From: Molossus alvarezi
Taxonomy: Eukaryota > Chordata > Mammalia > Chiroptera > Molossidae
Direction: 5' to 3'
NCBI GenBank assembly: GCA_037176705.1
Contig: CM073898.1
Span: 23,110,488-23,174,487 of the forward strand
DNA length: 64,000 nucleotides
Shown here: positions 33,466 through 45,260 of the stretch, piece after piece
Position numbering within the stretch: the first letter of the stretch is position 1
Layout: the number at the start of each line of letters is the position of its first letter
Position numbers and translations under genes: made by a program
The notes under the pieces: model-generated
The model's database searches: none
Seen by the model: only the letters and a program-made list of their open reading frames with translations
Told to the model about the DNA's origin: nothing

Positions 33466-36400
33466 TTATATTCCACAAATAAGTGAGATCATATGAAACT
33501 TGCCTTTCTCTGTTTGGCTTGTTTCACTTAGGATGATACTTTCCAGGTCCCTCCATGTAGCCTCAAAGGATAATAGATCTTTCTTTCTTACAGCTGCGTA
33601 GTACTCCATTGTGTATATGTACCACCGCTTTTTTATGCATTCGTCTACTGAAGGACACTTGGGCTGTTTCCAGATCTTAGCGATTGTAAATAGTGCTGCT
33701 ACAAACATGGGGGTACATATATTCTTCCTGATTGGTGTTTTAGGCATCGTAGGGTATATTCCTAGAAGTGGGATCACTGGGTCAAATGGAAGATCAATTT
33801 TTAATTTTTTGAGGTAACACCATATTGTTTTCCATAGTGGCTACACCAGTCTGCATTCCCACCAGCAGTATACTAGAGTGCCCTTTTCTCCACACCCTCG
33901 CCAACACTTGTTGTTTAATGATTTGTTGATGGTGGCCATTCTGACAGCTGTGAGGTGATACCTCATTGTTGTTTTAATTTGCATCTCTCTGATGATTAGT
34001 GATGTTGAGCATTTCTTCATATGTTTCTTAGCCATTTGTATGTCCTGTTTGGAGAGGTGTCTATTTAGTTCCTCTGCCCATTTTTTAATTGGATTCTTTG
34101 TCTTCCTTTTGTGGAGTTGTATGAGCACTCTATATGTATTGGAAATTAACCCCTTATCTGATGTATCATTGGCAATTATGCTCTCCCATACAGTGGGTAG
34201 CCTTTTCATTTTGATGATTGTATCTTTCGCTGTGCAGAAGCTTTTGAGTTTGATGTAGTCCCATGTGTTCATTTTCTCCTTTGTTTCTATTGCCTTAGGT
34301 TATGTGTCAGTAAAAATTCTGCTGCATATGATGTCTGAAATTTTGTTGCCTACAGTCTCTTCTAGGATTTTTATGGATTCATGAGTTACATTTAAGTCTT
34401 TTATCCATTTTGAGTTTATTCTCATGTAGGGTGTAAGTTGATGGTCTAGTTTCATTTTTCTGCAAGTAGCTCTCCAATTTTCACAGCACCATTTATTAAA
34501 GAGGCTGTCCTTACTCCACTGTATGCTCTTTCCACCTTTGTCAAATATTAATTGACCATATTGCCTTGGGTCCATTTCTGGGTTCTCTGTTCTGTTCCAC
34601 TGGTCTATATGCCTGTTCTTGTGCCAGTACCAGGCTGTTTTGATTACAGTGACTTTGTAGTATAACCTGAAATCTGGTATTGTGATCCCTCCAACTTTGT
34701 TCTTCCTTTGCAAGATTGCTGTGGCTATTCGAGGCCTTTTTTGGTTCCATATGAACTTTTGAAGTAATTGTTCTAATTCTGTGAAGTATGCCGTTGGTAT
34801 TTTGATGGGGATTGCATTGAATCTACAGATTGCTTTGGGCAATATGGACATTTTAATGATGTTAATTCTCCCAATCCATGAACAGGGTATGTGCTTCCAC
34901 TTTTTTATATCTTCCTCTATTTCTTTTTTCAATGAGCTGTAGTTTTCTGCGAATAGGTCCTTTATTTCTTAGGTTAAGTTTATTCCTAGGTATCTTAATT
35001 TTTTTGCCACAATGGTAAATGGGATTGTTTTCTTAGTTTCTCTTTCTGTGAGTTCATCATTGGTGTATAAGAATGCCATCGATTTCGTGACATTAATTTT
35101 GTATCCTGCTACTTTGCCAAATCCATTTATTAAGTCTAGTAAACTTTTGATGGAGTCTTTGGGGTTTTCTATGTATAGTATCATGTCATCCGCAAATAAT
35201 GACAATTTCACTTCCTCCTTTCCAATTTGGATCCCTTTTATTTTTTCTTCCTGTCTGATTGCTGTGGCTAAGATTTCCAGTACTATGTTAAATAGGAGTG
35301 GTGAAAGTGGGCATCTCTGTCTTGTTCCTGTTCTTAAGGGAAATGCTTTTAGTTTTGCCCATTGAGTATGACGTTGGCTGTAGGTCTTTCATATATGGCC
35401 TTTATTATGTCTAGATATAATCCCTCTATTCCCACATTGCTGAGCGTTTTTATCAGAAATGGATCCTGGATTTTGTCGAAGGCTTTTTCAGCATCTATTG
35501 ATATTATCATGTGGTTTTTATTCTTCATCTTATTTATGTGGTGTATCACATTTATTGATTTGTGAATATTGTACCAGCCTTGCATCCCTGAGATGAATCC
35601 CACTTGGTCATGGTGGATAATTTTTTTGGTGTATTGCTGGATCCGATTTGCTAGTATTTTGTTCAGGATTTTGGAATCTATGTTCATCAGGGATATTGGC
35701 CTGTAGTTTTCTTTCTTGGTAGTGTCTTTTTCTGGTTTTGAAATTAGAATTATGCTGGCTTCATAAAACAAGTTTGGAAGTCTTCCTTCTTCTTGAATTT
35801 TTTGAAATAGTTTGAGGAGAATGGGTATTAGTTATTGTTTGAATGTTCGGTAAAACTCCCCCGTGAAGCCATCCGGGCCTGGGCTTTTGTTTGCTGGGAA
35901 AGTCTTGATTACAGCTTCAATTTTTTCTGTTGTTATTGGTCTGTTCAAGTTTTCTATCTCTTCCTGATCCAGTTTAGGGAGACTATGTGTTTCTAGAAAT
36001 TTGTCCATTTCGCTTAGATTGTCGAATTTCTTGCGATATTATTGTTCATAGAGGTTGTTAACGATCTTTTTTATTTCTGTGGTGTCAGTTGTTATCTCTC
36101 CTCTTTCATTTCTGATTTTGTGTATTTGGGTTCTCTCTCTTTGTTTCTTGGTGAGTGTAGCTAAGGGTCCATCAATCTTGTTTATCTTTTCGAAATACCA
36201 GCTCTTTGTTTTATTGATCCCTTGAATTGTTTTTTAGGTCTCTATGTCATTTATTTCTGCTCTGATCTTTACTATTTCCTTCCTTCTACTTGCTCTGGGG
36301 TTTTCTTTTTGTTTGCTTTCTAGTTCTTTAAGTTGTGAGGTTAGATAGTCTATTAGAGATTTTTCTTCTTTTTTGAGGTAGGCCTGTAATGCTATGAACT

Positions 36401-37214
36401 TCCCTCTCTGCACTGCTTTCGCTGCATCCCATAGATTTTGTGTGTTCATTTTCATTGGTTTCCAGAAATTTTTTGATTTCTGCCTTCATCTCCCTGGTGA
36501 CCCATTCATTGTTTAATAACATGCTATTTAGCTTCCATATGTTCAAATGTCGTTGTATGTTCTTCTTGCAATTGATTTCTAGCTTCATGCTATTGAGATC
36601 TGAGAAGATACTTGATATGATTTCAATCTTCTTGAACTTGTAGAGACTTAGTTTGTGCCCTAACATGTGGTCTATCTTTGAGAATGTCCCATGTGCACTT
36701 GAGAAGACCGTGAATTCTGTAGTTTTGGGGTGTAGTTCTCTGTAGATATCTATTAAATCCACTTGGTCTAGTGCTTCATTTAGAGTCTCTGTTTCCTTGC
36801 TAATTTTTTGTCTAGAGGATCTATCCAGTGATGTCAGCGGGGTGTTGAAGTCTCCTGCTATGATTGTATTGCTATCAATTTCTCCTTGGAAGTCCTCCAG
36901 AAGATTTTTAATATATTTTGGTGCTCCTATATTGGGTGCATATATGTTTATCAAGGTTATATCTTCCTGTTGGATAGATCCTTTCAATATTATGTAGTGG
37001 CCTTGTCTCTAGTTATGGACTTCATCCTGAAATCTATTTTATCAGATATGAGTTTTGCTACCCCAGCTTTTTTTTTCGTGAGGTGGGTCTCTTGTAAACA
37101 ACATATAGATGAGTCATGCTTTCTTATCCAATCAGCTACTCTGTGTCTTTTTATGGGAGCATTCAGTCCATTTACGTTTAAGGTGATTATTGATATGTAC
37201 TTATTTATTGCCAT
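33466..37214 (-). pseudogene. L1 ORF2 remnant in copy C
   Basis: Starts at 37214 with MAINKYISIITLNVNGLN. The endonuclease has Asn in NVNG, Glu in LQETH, 'IIAGDFNTPLTSLDRSS' and 'SKIDHMLGHK', but the usual SDHN reads SDLN (near 36600), so the catalytic His is lost. The reverse transcriptase has '[24 protein letters not shown]' and an intact FADD box ('[17 protein letters not shown]', about 35165-35215). The C-terminal zinc-knuckle reads [18 protein letters not shown], with the His changed to Tyr near 33870. The longest unbroken piece is 210 codons (34300-34932). The frame is interrupted at several points and ends at 33466. It is dead, but it is one of the better preserved ORF2 copies here. 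Confidence 0.93.
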
Positions 37215-37259
37215 TTTTGTTTAGTGTGGTTCTATTTTTCTTCCCATTTCTCTTGCCAA

Positions 37260-38173
37260 TTACAGCAGTCCTTTTAACATTTCTTGCAGTGCTGGTTTGG
37301 TGCTAATGTATTCCCTTAGCCTTTTTTTGGTCTGGGAAGCTCTTTATTTGACCTTCTATTTTGAATGATAGCCTTGCTGGGTAGAGTACTCTTGGATTCA
37401 GATTCTTGTTTTTCATGTCCTTGATTACTTCATGCCATTCCCTTCTGGCCTGTAGTGTTTCTTGTGAGAAGTTAGCTGTGAGCCTTATGGGTTTCCCTTG
37501 TAGGTAACCTGTTGCTTATCTCTTGCTGCTTTTAGGATTCTCTCTTTGTCTTTAATTTGTGGCAGTTTGATTACTATGTGTCTTGGTGTGGGTCTGTTTT
37601 GGTTCTTCTTACTTGGGGCTCTCTGTGCTTCTTGAACTTGAATGCCTTCTTCCTTCACCAAATTAGGGAAGTTTTTTGTCACTATTTCTTTGAATATATT
37701 CTCTAACCCTTGCTTATTTTCTTCTTCTTCAGGGACTCCTATGATGCGAATATTATTCCGTTTCCCGTTGTCCCACAGTTCTCTTAAGCTGTCTTCCTGT
37801 TTTTTAATTGTTTTTTCTTTTTGGTTTTCTGATTGGTTGATTTTTTCTAGCCTGTCTTCTAATTCACTGGTCCCGTCCTCAGCTTCCCCTACTTGCTTTT
37901 TAGACCTTCCAATGTGTTTTTCATTTCTGATATGTCATTCTTCATTTCTTCCTGTTAGTTTTTAATTTCCAGCTGGTTGATTTTCAACATTTCTATGTCT
38001 TTACTCATGGTGCTCTTATTCTTACACATGCTGTTGAACTTCCTCAACATCATGGCTCTAAATTCTAGTTCTGTTAACTTCCTTAACTGCACCTCATTTA
38101 TCTCATCTTTGGTAGAGGTCTCTTGTTGTTTCATTTGGCTTTTGTTTCTGTTTTTTACCATTTTTGCTATCAC
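37260..38173 (-). pseudogene. L1 ORF1 remnant in copy C
   Basis: The N-terminal part from Met at 38173 starts MIAKMVKNRNKSQMKQQETS and leads into a coiled-coil-like segment with repeating Leu/Met ('RKLTELEFRAMMLRKFNSM'), which stops at 37955. A C-terminal piece at 37485-37682 contains 'PRHIVIKLPQIKDKERILKAARDK' and 'VTYKG', the RNA-binding C-terminal domain of ORF1p. The frame shifts in between. The stop before the spacer is the TAA at 37260-37262. The span is about 304 codons, slightly shorter than usual for the family. Confidence 0.85.
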
Positions 38174-39286
38174 AGTGGGCTTTGGAGTCTGCCAAATTTT
38201 CCCTGTGGGTGTTGGTGTTTTGTTGTTTGTGGCTCCCTCTCCTGGGTTTGGATGAGCCAGGGAGGACCCACTTTAAACATCACTATCAAGTCTTAGCTTT
38301 TCTGGTTAGTGTTGCTAGCCCAGGGAACGGTAGTTATCTCGAGTTTTTTTTGCCTGGAGACTATTGGTAGTGGTCACCTGAAGACCCTTGGTTTCTGAGT
38401 TGCCTGAAAAACTCCCTCAGTTGCTCAGTGTAATAGGATTTCCCGAGGGTGGGGCAGCTGCTGGTTGTTAATGGGCCTCAATTAGCATTTCAATGGCCAC
38501 CAGGTGGGGTTGAATCTCTGACTGAGGGGCCACCGCCTCTCACCAGAGCCCTGGGAAGGGGTGAAATGACCACAGTCCTGCGTGGCTGCACTCAGTGAAA
38601 GCTCTTAGCACTCTCCAAAACCCGAGTGTCCCCACACAGTTCCAGTCCAGTCTACCCTCCCTCTGCCGGAGCCCAAGGTGAGTGGCTGCTGCCAATTTAC
38701 CCTCTGTCTAGACTCTGTGTCATGGAGCCGCCTGGGACTTTTAACCCGAGGGCGCTGCTTCCAGCCAAGGGCGGCCGAGGCTGTGGCACCAGCTCAGGGC
38801 GTTGCACTCAGCAGAAGCCCCAGGACTGAGCCGCTGTAGTGGGACACTGCCGAGGTGGCAGCAGCTTCCAGCAGAGTCCCCTGGTCCCGGTGAGTCCGTG
38901 TAGCACCAGCCGAGGGCTTAGCATGCAGAGTTCGCAGGACTCAGCCTCAGTAGCAGCGTCCCGCCGAGTCCCCTGGTCCTAGCCAGTCTGTGCCAGTCCG
39001 TGTGGCACCAGCCGAGGGATTAGCAGGCAGCAAGTTCGTAGGACTCAGGTAGGGTCGCAGCCGAGATGGCAGCAGCAAATTACCACCGAGCCCCCTGGTC
39101 CCAGCCCCCTCTCGCGTCCTCGCAAGCCTACCAGGATTGAGTCAGTGTCCCTGGTTATGTGGTCCTCCAAGGTGTCTTTCGGTTGCCCCTTCCTGACGAT
39201 TTGCCTTTATTTTCGTTGTAAATTCAGTTTGGTCCTGGGAGATGGTCTGTGTAGCTCCATTCACTCCGCTGCCATTTCTTGTTTTT
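38174..39286 (-). promoter_or_regulatory. L1 copy C 5' UTR with tandem GC-rich units
   Basis: About 1.1 kb, GC- and CpG-rich in contrast to the AT-rich surroundings, just upstream of ORF1. The part at about 38770-39110 has recurring segments on the + strand: CCCCTGGTCC at 38878, 38970 and 39092; GCACCAGCCGAGGG at 38903 and 39005 (with a diverged form at 38786); and CCGAGGTGGCAGCAGC / CCGAGATGGCAGCAGC near 38850 and 39061. Unit length is about 92-122 bp. L1 5' UTRs act as internal pol II promoters. The AAATGGCAGC at the very 5' end resembles a YY1 site, as in other mammalian L1s (inference). Confidence 0.75.
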
Positions 39287-39835
39287 TCAAAATATTTTTT
39301 AAATTATGAAACAACACCAAAAAAACCAATCAACCCAATTAAAAAATAGGCAAATGACCTGAATAGACACTTCGCCAAGGGGGACTTATAGATGGCTCAT
39401 AGACATATACAAAGATGCTCAGTGTCACTAGTCATCAGAGAAATGCAATGAGATATCACCTCACAATTGTCAGAATAGCTATCAACAATAAATCAACAAA
39501 CAAGTGTTGGAGAGAATGTGGAGAAAAACAGAACCCTTGTGCACTGTTTGTGGGAAAGCAGACTAGTACAACCACAGTGTAAAACAGAATGGAGTTTCCT
39601 CACAAAATTAAAAATGAAACTTCCATATGACCTAGTGATTCTACTTCTGGGACTATATCCAAAGAAACCCAAAACACCAATTTGGAAGAATATATGCACC
39701 CCTATGTTCATAGCACCATTATATCCAATAGCCAAGATTTGGAAGAAGCCCAAGTGCTCATCAGTAAATGAGTAGATGAAAAAAAAAAAAAGTTGTGTTG
39801 TATTTATACAATGTAAGACTAATCAGATGTAAAAA

Positions 39836-40079
39836 GGAAAGGAAAGGAAAGGAAAGGAAAGGAAAGGAAAGGAAAGGAAAGGAAAGGAAAGGAAAGGAAA
39901 GGAAAGGAAAGGAAAGGAAAGGAAAGGAAAGGAAAGGAAAGGAAAGGAAAGGAAAGGAAAGGAAAGGAAAGGGAAAAGGAAAAGGAAAAGGAAAAGGAAA
40001 AGGAAAGGAAAAGGAAAAGGAAAAGGAAAGGAAAAGGAAAGGAAAGGAAAGGAAAGGAAAGGAAAGGAAAGGAAAGGAA
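39836..40079 (+). repeat. (GGAAA)n microsatellite, about 244 bp
   Basis: 27 uninterrupted GGAAA units (39836-39970) are followed by a block mixing GGAAAA hexamers with GGAAA (39971-40035), then pure GGAAA again to about 40078. It lies where the L1 reads ..AAAAAGGAAA[..]GGAATCTTACC, so it expanded from an A/G-rich stretch of ORF2. The strand bias is complete (purines only). Confidence 0.97.
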
Positions 40080-40220
40080 TCTTACCTTTCAGCTTGGATG
40101 GACCTGGAGAGTATTGTGCTAAGTGAAATAAACCAGTCAGAGAAAGTCAGGTACCATATGATTTCACTCATTTGTGGAATCTAATGAACAAAATAAACTA
40201 ACAAACAAAACAGAAACAGA

Positions 40221-40417
40221 CCTGGCCAGGTAGCTCAGCTGGTTGAAGCATCATTCCATACACCAAAAAGGTTGCGGGTTCAACATCCAGTCAGGGCACA
40301 TACAGGAGGCAACCAATCAATCAATGATAGATGTTTCTCCCTCACATTGATATCTCTCTCTCTCTCTCTGAAAAATCAATAAAAATCATATCCTTGAGTG
40401 AGGATTAAAGAAAAAAT
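40221..40417 (+). repeat. Ves SINE inserted in L1 copy D
   Basis: The head CCTGGCCAGGTAGCTCAGCTGGTTGAAGC is followed by B box GGGTTCAACATCC, 'GGAGGCAACCAATCAATC', a CT-rich middle and an 'AAATCAATAAAAATCATATCCTTGAGTGAGGATTAAAG' tail. The tail combines both Ves tail motifs. The target duplication AGAAACAGA lies at 40212-40220 and 40418-40426. Confidence 0.9.
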
Positions 40418-40738
40418 AGAAACAGACTCTAAGATACAGAGAACAGATTGATAACTGTCAGATGGGTGCAGGAGGTTGGATAAAAATTGTGATGGGATTA
40501 AGCGAAAATATATAAATCTCATAGACACAGACAACAGTATGGTGATTACCAAAGAGGAAGGGGGTAGGGGGAAGTTAAAAGAGGGTAAAGAGGGGATAAA
40601 TGGCGATGGAAGGAGACTTGGGGTAGTGAACACACAATACAATATACAGATAATGTATTAAAGAATTGTGCACCTGAAATCTATATAATGTTACTAATGA
40701 TTGTCACCCCCATAAATTCAATAAAATTTTTTAAAATT

Positions 40739-43700
40739 GTATTTGCTTTTAAATTGTAATACATTAATTTGCAGAACATCAGTAAAAGGTATTTGAAAGA
40801 ACAAAAGTTGATACTATGCAAAATTGCACGCCAACACACTATTTTATGCAACACCACATAATGCTTTATTGTTCATAACCTATTACTAAGAGAAAACAAA
40901 TATAGAAAGTAAATGTAAATCTATAACTCATAAAGCAAAAACTAATAATAGCTTTGGATCCAATACTCACTTTCCTTCACTACTGAGAACACTGATTATT
41001 TCTATTACTCCTACAACCCATTATAAAAAATTTTTAATTACATGAAGATTTATGAAACAAAAGGATATGCCTATTTTACACTCTAGTAGGGAGCTTAATT
41101 CTCAGAGTCTTTTATCACTACTGTGAATTTGTGAAAATCTCTCTGGCCAGAATTTACCTCTTGGTCTAGAAAACTTTTAAAAGATTTCTCAAGTATAAAA
41201 CACATATTCTGATAAAGATTTTCTTCGACACTCGGTTAGTAGAAAAGGGCATTCCAGAGTAGTGGTGGAAGTAAGCTCTAAGCTTCGTGCTCAGTGGTAA
41301 AGATGAACCCTGCAGTTCCATAGCAATGGACACAGAATAAAATTAATGCCACTGGTTAAACAATAATTTGAGTGTTAAACAATGATTTGATACATGTTTA
41401 TTGAACACTGCCTAGAGTTTACACAGTGGTTGCTGATAAAGTGTTTAGTATACAGGTGAGAGTTACTCCAGACACAGGGAATTTCACCTGTAGTCATGTA
41501 GCAGAAACAGAGTCAGAAAGAGAGGAAGAATATGAATCTTAAAAAATGGATTCAAATGTCAACGGCTAATAAGAATAGTCAGTATGAGTATTGAAGTAGA
41601 AAACAAATGAGGATCAACACTGAGGAAGTCCTGAAAGTCAGAGAATAAGCATAGCACCATGAATCCTAGGGGAAGCAGATTATACAACTACCCTGCTCCC
41701 CAGTAAGAGCATTTTACATCTCCACAGGTTGCTGGGAGCTTTCAGTGAGAAGCACCTACTTCTTTGCCTAACTATCAGAGACCACTTGACTTGTGTTGGC
41801 CAAGGAAGTATAAGCAGTTGAGATTGTGGCCAGTTCCAAGCATAGGTTTACAAAATGGGCATGCTTCTGCTGACTCTTGGTCTTTTTTGTCTGCCCTGAG
41901 ATGGGTAGGTCAACATTAGGGGCTGCTTCCGCAGCTTGGATTTTGGAAGGAAGACCCAGAGGTCACACCAATTCATGACAGTGCAGCCATTGAAGTCTAC
42001 AAACACCATTGAAGAGAAATATACCTCTGCTAGTGGTTAATATTTGGAGATTGTGCCTGCAGTCTTACCTAGAGAGAGCAAACTGATGCGTCAATTATCA
42101 CAAGGACGACTTCTTATGTATCATCTAGAGGACTTCACCAAGTCAGTATTGAAATATTAAAGAAGTCAGGTCAGGATGAAAGGGCATTTGCTATGAGCAA
42201 GGATTTGTGTTGAAGGCCAAATTTTGCTTTTAAGGACATTCCATTCCATTTGGGAGAACGTTTATGACTTCTCTAGGCTGTAAATGAAGACTGTTTAGGA
42301 AAGGATAAAAATGCCAGAGGACCTTAGGACTCACTCTTTCCAGAGATAAATTCTCAGGAGATATTTCACAGGAAATAACAATGTAATTTGAACTTTGAAG
42401 GAGGGAAGGATCTCCTCCTGTAGATGAACCGGAGGAATATTCACATTTCTGTAAGTGTAAACATAGCAAATGTACAATGTGTAGAAGGGAAGCATGTGCA
42501 GCATCGAAGACTTCAAAAAACAGAGGACATTAAAACTGGAAATGAACATCAAGCCAAATTGTATGCAACCTTGAATGCCAATTTACAGAACACCAATGTT
42601 CAGTTTTATCAAATAATGTTCACAAACACCTAGAAATGACATCTGTATGTGATGATCGCAGCCCCTACAATATTTCTAGACAGATGTGTACGTCACTTTC
42701 CCTGTCTTAAGCCATCACTCAGAATGGAGAAACTTAGCTCAAAAAACTCATCCATCGAGTATTGCATGAAATCTATTGTATATTTCTTCAGGCAATCAGC
42801 TAATGCCCCTTCAGAATCATGAACCTGCTCTCCAGTATAATTAACTTTGGAAACCTGCTGTTTTACCAAAAAATAGATAAATAAATAGATAAATAAATAA
42901 ATACCCAAGTAGGAAATGTAGTAATATGAAGCCATTCTATGTAACACCTAGACTAAAGTAACATTAGGCAAAAATATATAGTTTTTATGGGTTACTTTAA
43001 ATGGTCCATAATTCCATAAAACAATGACTTAATTTAGCAAGCCTTCCTTTTCCTTCTACTGTTAAAATTATTCTCTTTTTTTCTCTAGAAAGTAAATTAG
43101 AAGGGAAGAAAAACAGATTTTAATGTTGCAGCTTTACAAATAAGGTTTCAAACACAAAAACTATTCTAATAAATATGATGGCTACAATTTCTAATGCTAA
43201 ATGTGTTTTGCTACATGGAGTATTCAGTGAGTGGTAAGACAATATTGCAATGCTAATTTAAGTTTAGTGCTTCTTGCCTTATTTTTATTTCAGGTCACAG
43301 TTTTAATATTTCATTAACATTCTAAACATATTTAATGTATTTGTACATTATAAATATTACTATAAGGGCCTGAATTATTATGCATTTTTGTGCATCTCTG
43401 ATTTAGAAAATCATAAGGCTGATGATGCTAAAATGTTAGCTTGGAAATAACTGATTCGAAGTCATTTCCTAGATGAGAGTACTTGGAGGACTGACTAAAA
43501 ACAATTTTAAAATCAATCCAATCTGCATTCATATGTAGTATTAAATAAAGAATAAAAGTAATTTTATAGATAATTCAACAAAATTTTATTAAAGGTATGT
43601 TTTTCTGTTGTTTGTTTTGCTTTTCCGGTTGGCTGATCGGCTGGTTATTTTTTGTGCTAAAATAACATTTAGCCTCAATTCCATCAAAGGTATAAATCTA

Positions 43701-44159
43701 TAGTCATTGCTTTGCATTAGATATGTAGACACAATATCTATGCTAATCACATATGTGTATAGAACAGGAAATCTTACAAAATATAATCCAAGTAATTTTC
43801 AGAAACCTCCTATTATTGTGCTTATATTTCAATGTCAAAGATTTTGTTCAAATTAATACAATATTTATAGAGGGCCAATTTCTTAGTAAATTTCATTCAC
43901 AAATAGTTATTGAAACTGTACCACGGGAAAGGCACTACATGGGGGTGTAACCATAAAAAATCTGGAAGCATTTAATATTCATTTAAAGGGCAAAGCTGTA
44001 GCATCTCAAGCCAAGTTCAAACTAAGGTTTACAAAGATCAAGTCACTCACGCGCTTAAATCCCTTCAAGTGAAATTCCATTGTTCTTGACATGGCCAGCA
44101 TCTGTAAGCCTAAGTATTCCTTCTGAGTCATAATTTCATTTTACTAATTAATGGTTCAT
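40739..44159. other. Unassigned stretch
   Basis: About 3.4 kb without recognised genes or clear repeats. There is a short AAAT-type repeat at about 42869-42902. Open frames at 42230-42633 on both strands are short and overlap each other, so they look like chance frames. Confidence 0.4.
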
Positions 44160-44370
44160 CTTGAAGCAAGGAGAATTAATTTGTTGCCTGTTTTGGAAAT
44201 TTATATAAATGGAATCAAACTGTAAACACTGTTTTATATCTGAATTCTTTCATTCAGCATTATGAAGGTTCATCCCATTTTTCTGTGTGTACCTGTGTAT
44301 ATTGAGGCCTAATTTTTTTAGATGAATATACAATAATTTGTTTACCCATTCTAATGTTGATGATCAGGGT
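44160..44370 (-). repeat. Ancient L1-like 3' UTR relic, antisense
   Basis: 'TATATAAATGGAATCAAACTG', 'TGAATTCTTTCATTCAGCATTATGAAGGTTCATCCC' and 'TACAATAATTTGTTTACCCATTC' resemble antisense sequence from an old L1 3' region. The assignment rests on motif order only. Confidence 0.5.
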
Positions 44371-45043
44371 TCTAGTCCTATCCCTCTCTATAGTGGAGAC
44401 TTTGGGGATCCTACCCGGAATAGGGGCCATCTAACACAAGATTTCAATCTTTGGAGAGGACTAAAATCTGACTTTTTTCCTTTAGTTCTAGAAATTTACC
44501 TCAAAGTTATATTTGCCTCCTAACAGCTTTCCTAGAATTAGCAAAAGAGAGGGGAAGCAGGTGATTTGATTCTTTGGGGGCTTTGTTCCTGATGGACAGA
44601 GGACTTTGACTTCTGTCCCTTAGTTACTCTCATAAAATCCTTGTTTTCATCTGCTTTGGGGGGGGGGGATGTCCTTGGATAGAAGCAGCTCTGGTTTAAT
44701 TCATTGGCTATTAGATTTCTCTTTTTCTGGTAATAACTTACTATATTATAGATTTTTGACCAGCTTTCTAGTTATCATTACTGGAAAGATTAGTCCAAAT
44801 CATCTACTTAGCCATGTCTGGGAGTAGAAGCCTTTTAGGCAGTTTTTCTTTTACTGCCTATATAGTATCCATCTTTCCCTGGGGTCCTGAAAATATTTCA
44901 TCAGCATACAAATTTTTCACTCACATTTGACTATTTTTTAATCTTAAATTGGAGCATTAGATATAGTCAGAGACTCTTCTTAAATATTCTGCTAAATATT
45001 AAACAAGATATTTTTATACTAAAAACTAATTGTATAATTGTTT
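44371..45043. other. Unassigned stretch
   Basis: Nothing recognised except an 11-base G run at 44658-44668. Confidence 0.4.
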
Positions 45044-45059
45044 AAGGTCATTCAGTCTT

Positions 45060-45260
45060 TTTCTTTTTAAGATGGTAGCAGTATTTTTTTAAATTTGATT
45101 TTGTTACAAATGTTTCTCATTTTCCCCCATTGACACCCTCCTCCCCTACCCCCCCACCTCATCCCCAGCTTTGTTGTCTTTGTTCATTGTTTATGCATAC
45201 ATGCATGTAAGTTCTGTGGTTTATCTCTTCCCCCACAAACCCCCCCTTCCTCTGAGGCTA
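45060..45260 (-). repeat. L1 3'-end fragment with possible 3' transduction
   Basis: Antisense lineage-type L1 3' UTR ('GTTACAAATGTTTCTCATTTTCCCCCATTGACACC', 'CATGTAAGTTCTGTGGTTTATC') is flanked by a 16-bp duplication with one mismatch (AAGGTCATTCAGTCTT, 45044-45059; AAGGTCATTCATTCTT, 45261-45276). Between the L1 A tail (T run at 45083-45089) and the left duplication lie about 15 extra bases (AAGATGGTAGCAGTA) and a second T-rich run, suggesting read-through into flanking DNA. Confidence 0.8.

Larger units (their letters stand above)
33226..39286 (-). mobile_element. LINE-1 copy C, full-length, antisense, nested in copy D
   Basis: A minus-strand L1 of about 6.06 kb. From its 5' end (high coordinate) it has a GC-rich 5' UTR (39286-38174), ORF1 (38173-37260), a short spacer, ORF2 (37214-33466) and the lineage 3' UTR with an A tail read as T/A-rich sequence at 33226-33245. 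Its 5' end on the minus strand, AAGAAATGGCAGCGGAG, resembles the start of full-length mammalian L1s. It splits the older copy D; A/T-rich flanks hide the duplication. Both ORFs are broken, so it is full-length but not intact. Confidence 0.93.
39287..40738 (+). mobile_element. LINE-1 copy D, right part
   Basis: Resumes copy D downstream of copy C: 'CAACCCAATTAAAAAATAGGCAAATGACC', 'GAGAAATGCAATGAGATATCACCTCAC', 'GAAAAACAGAACCCTTGTGCACTG', 'GATTCTACTTCTGGGACTATATCC', to the ORF2 end and an older 3' UTR with 'CACCTGAAATCTATATAATG' and 'CAATAAAATTTTTTAAAA'. It contains a GGAAA microsatellite at 39836-40079 and a Ves insertion at 40221-40417. ORF2 C-terminal codons are readable at 39518-39775 ('LPYDLVILLLGLYPKKPKTP'). 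Confidence 0.88.

Noticed and set aside
34300..34932. 210-codon L1 ORF2 frame as an active gene
   Set aside because: It is one fragment of copy C ORF2, which has several frame breaks and two lost key residues.
39795..40184. 129-codon open frame with a KGKERKGKER repeat peptide
   Set aside because: It is a translation of the (GGAAA)n microsatellite, where a 5-base unit stays open by chance; it begins and ends in L1 remnants.
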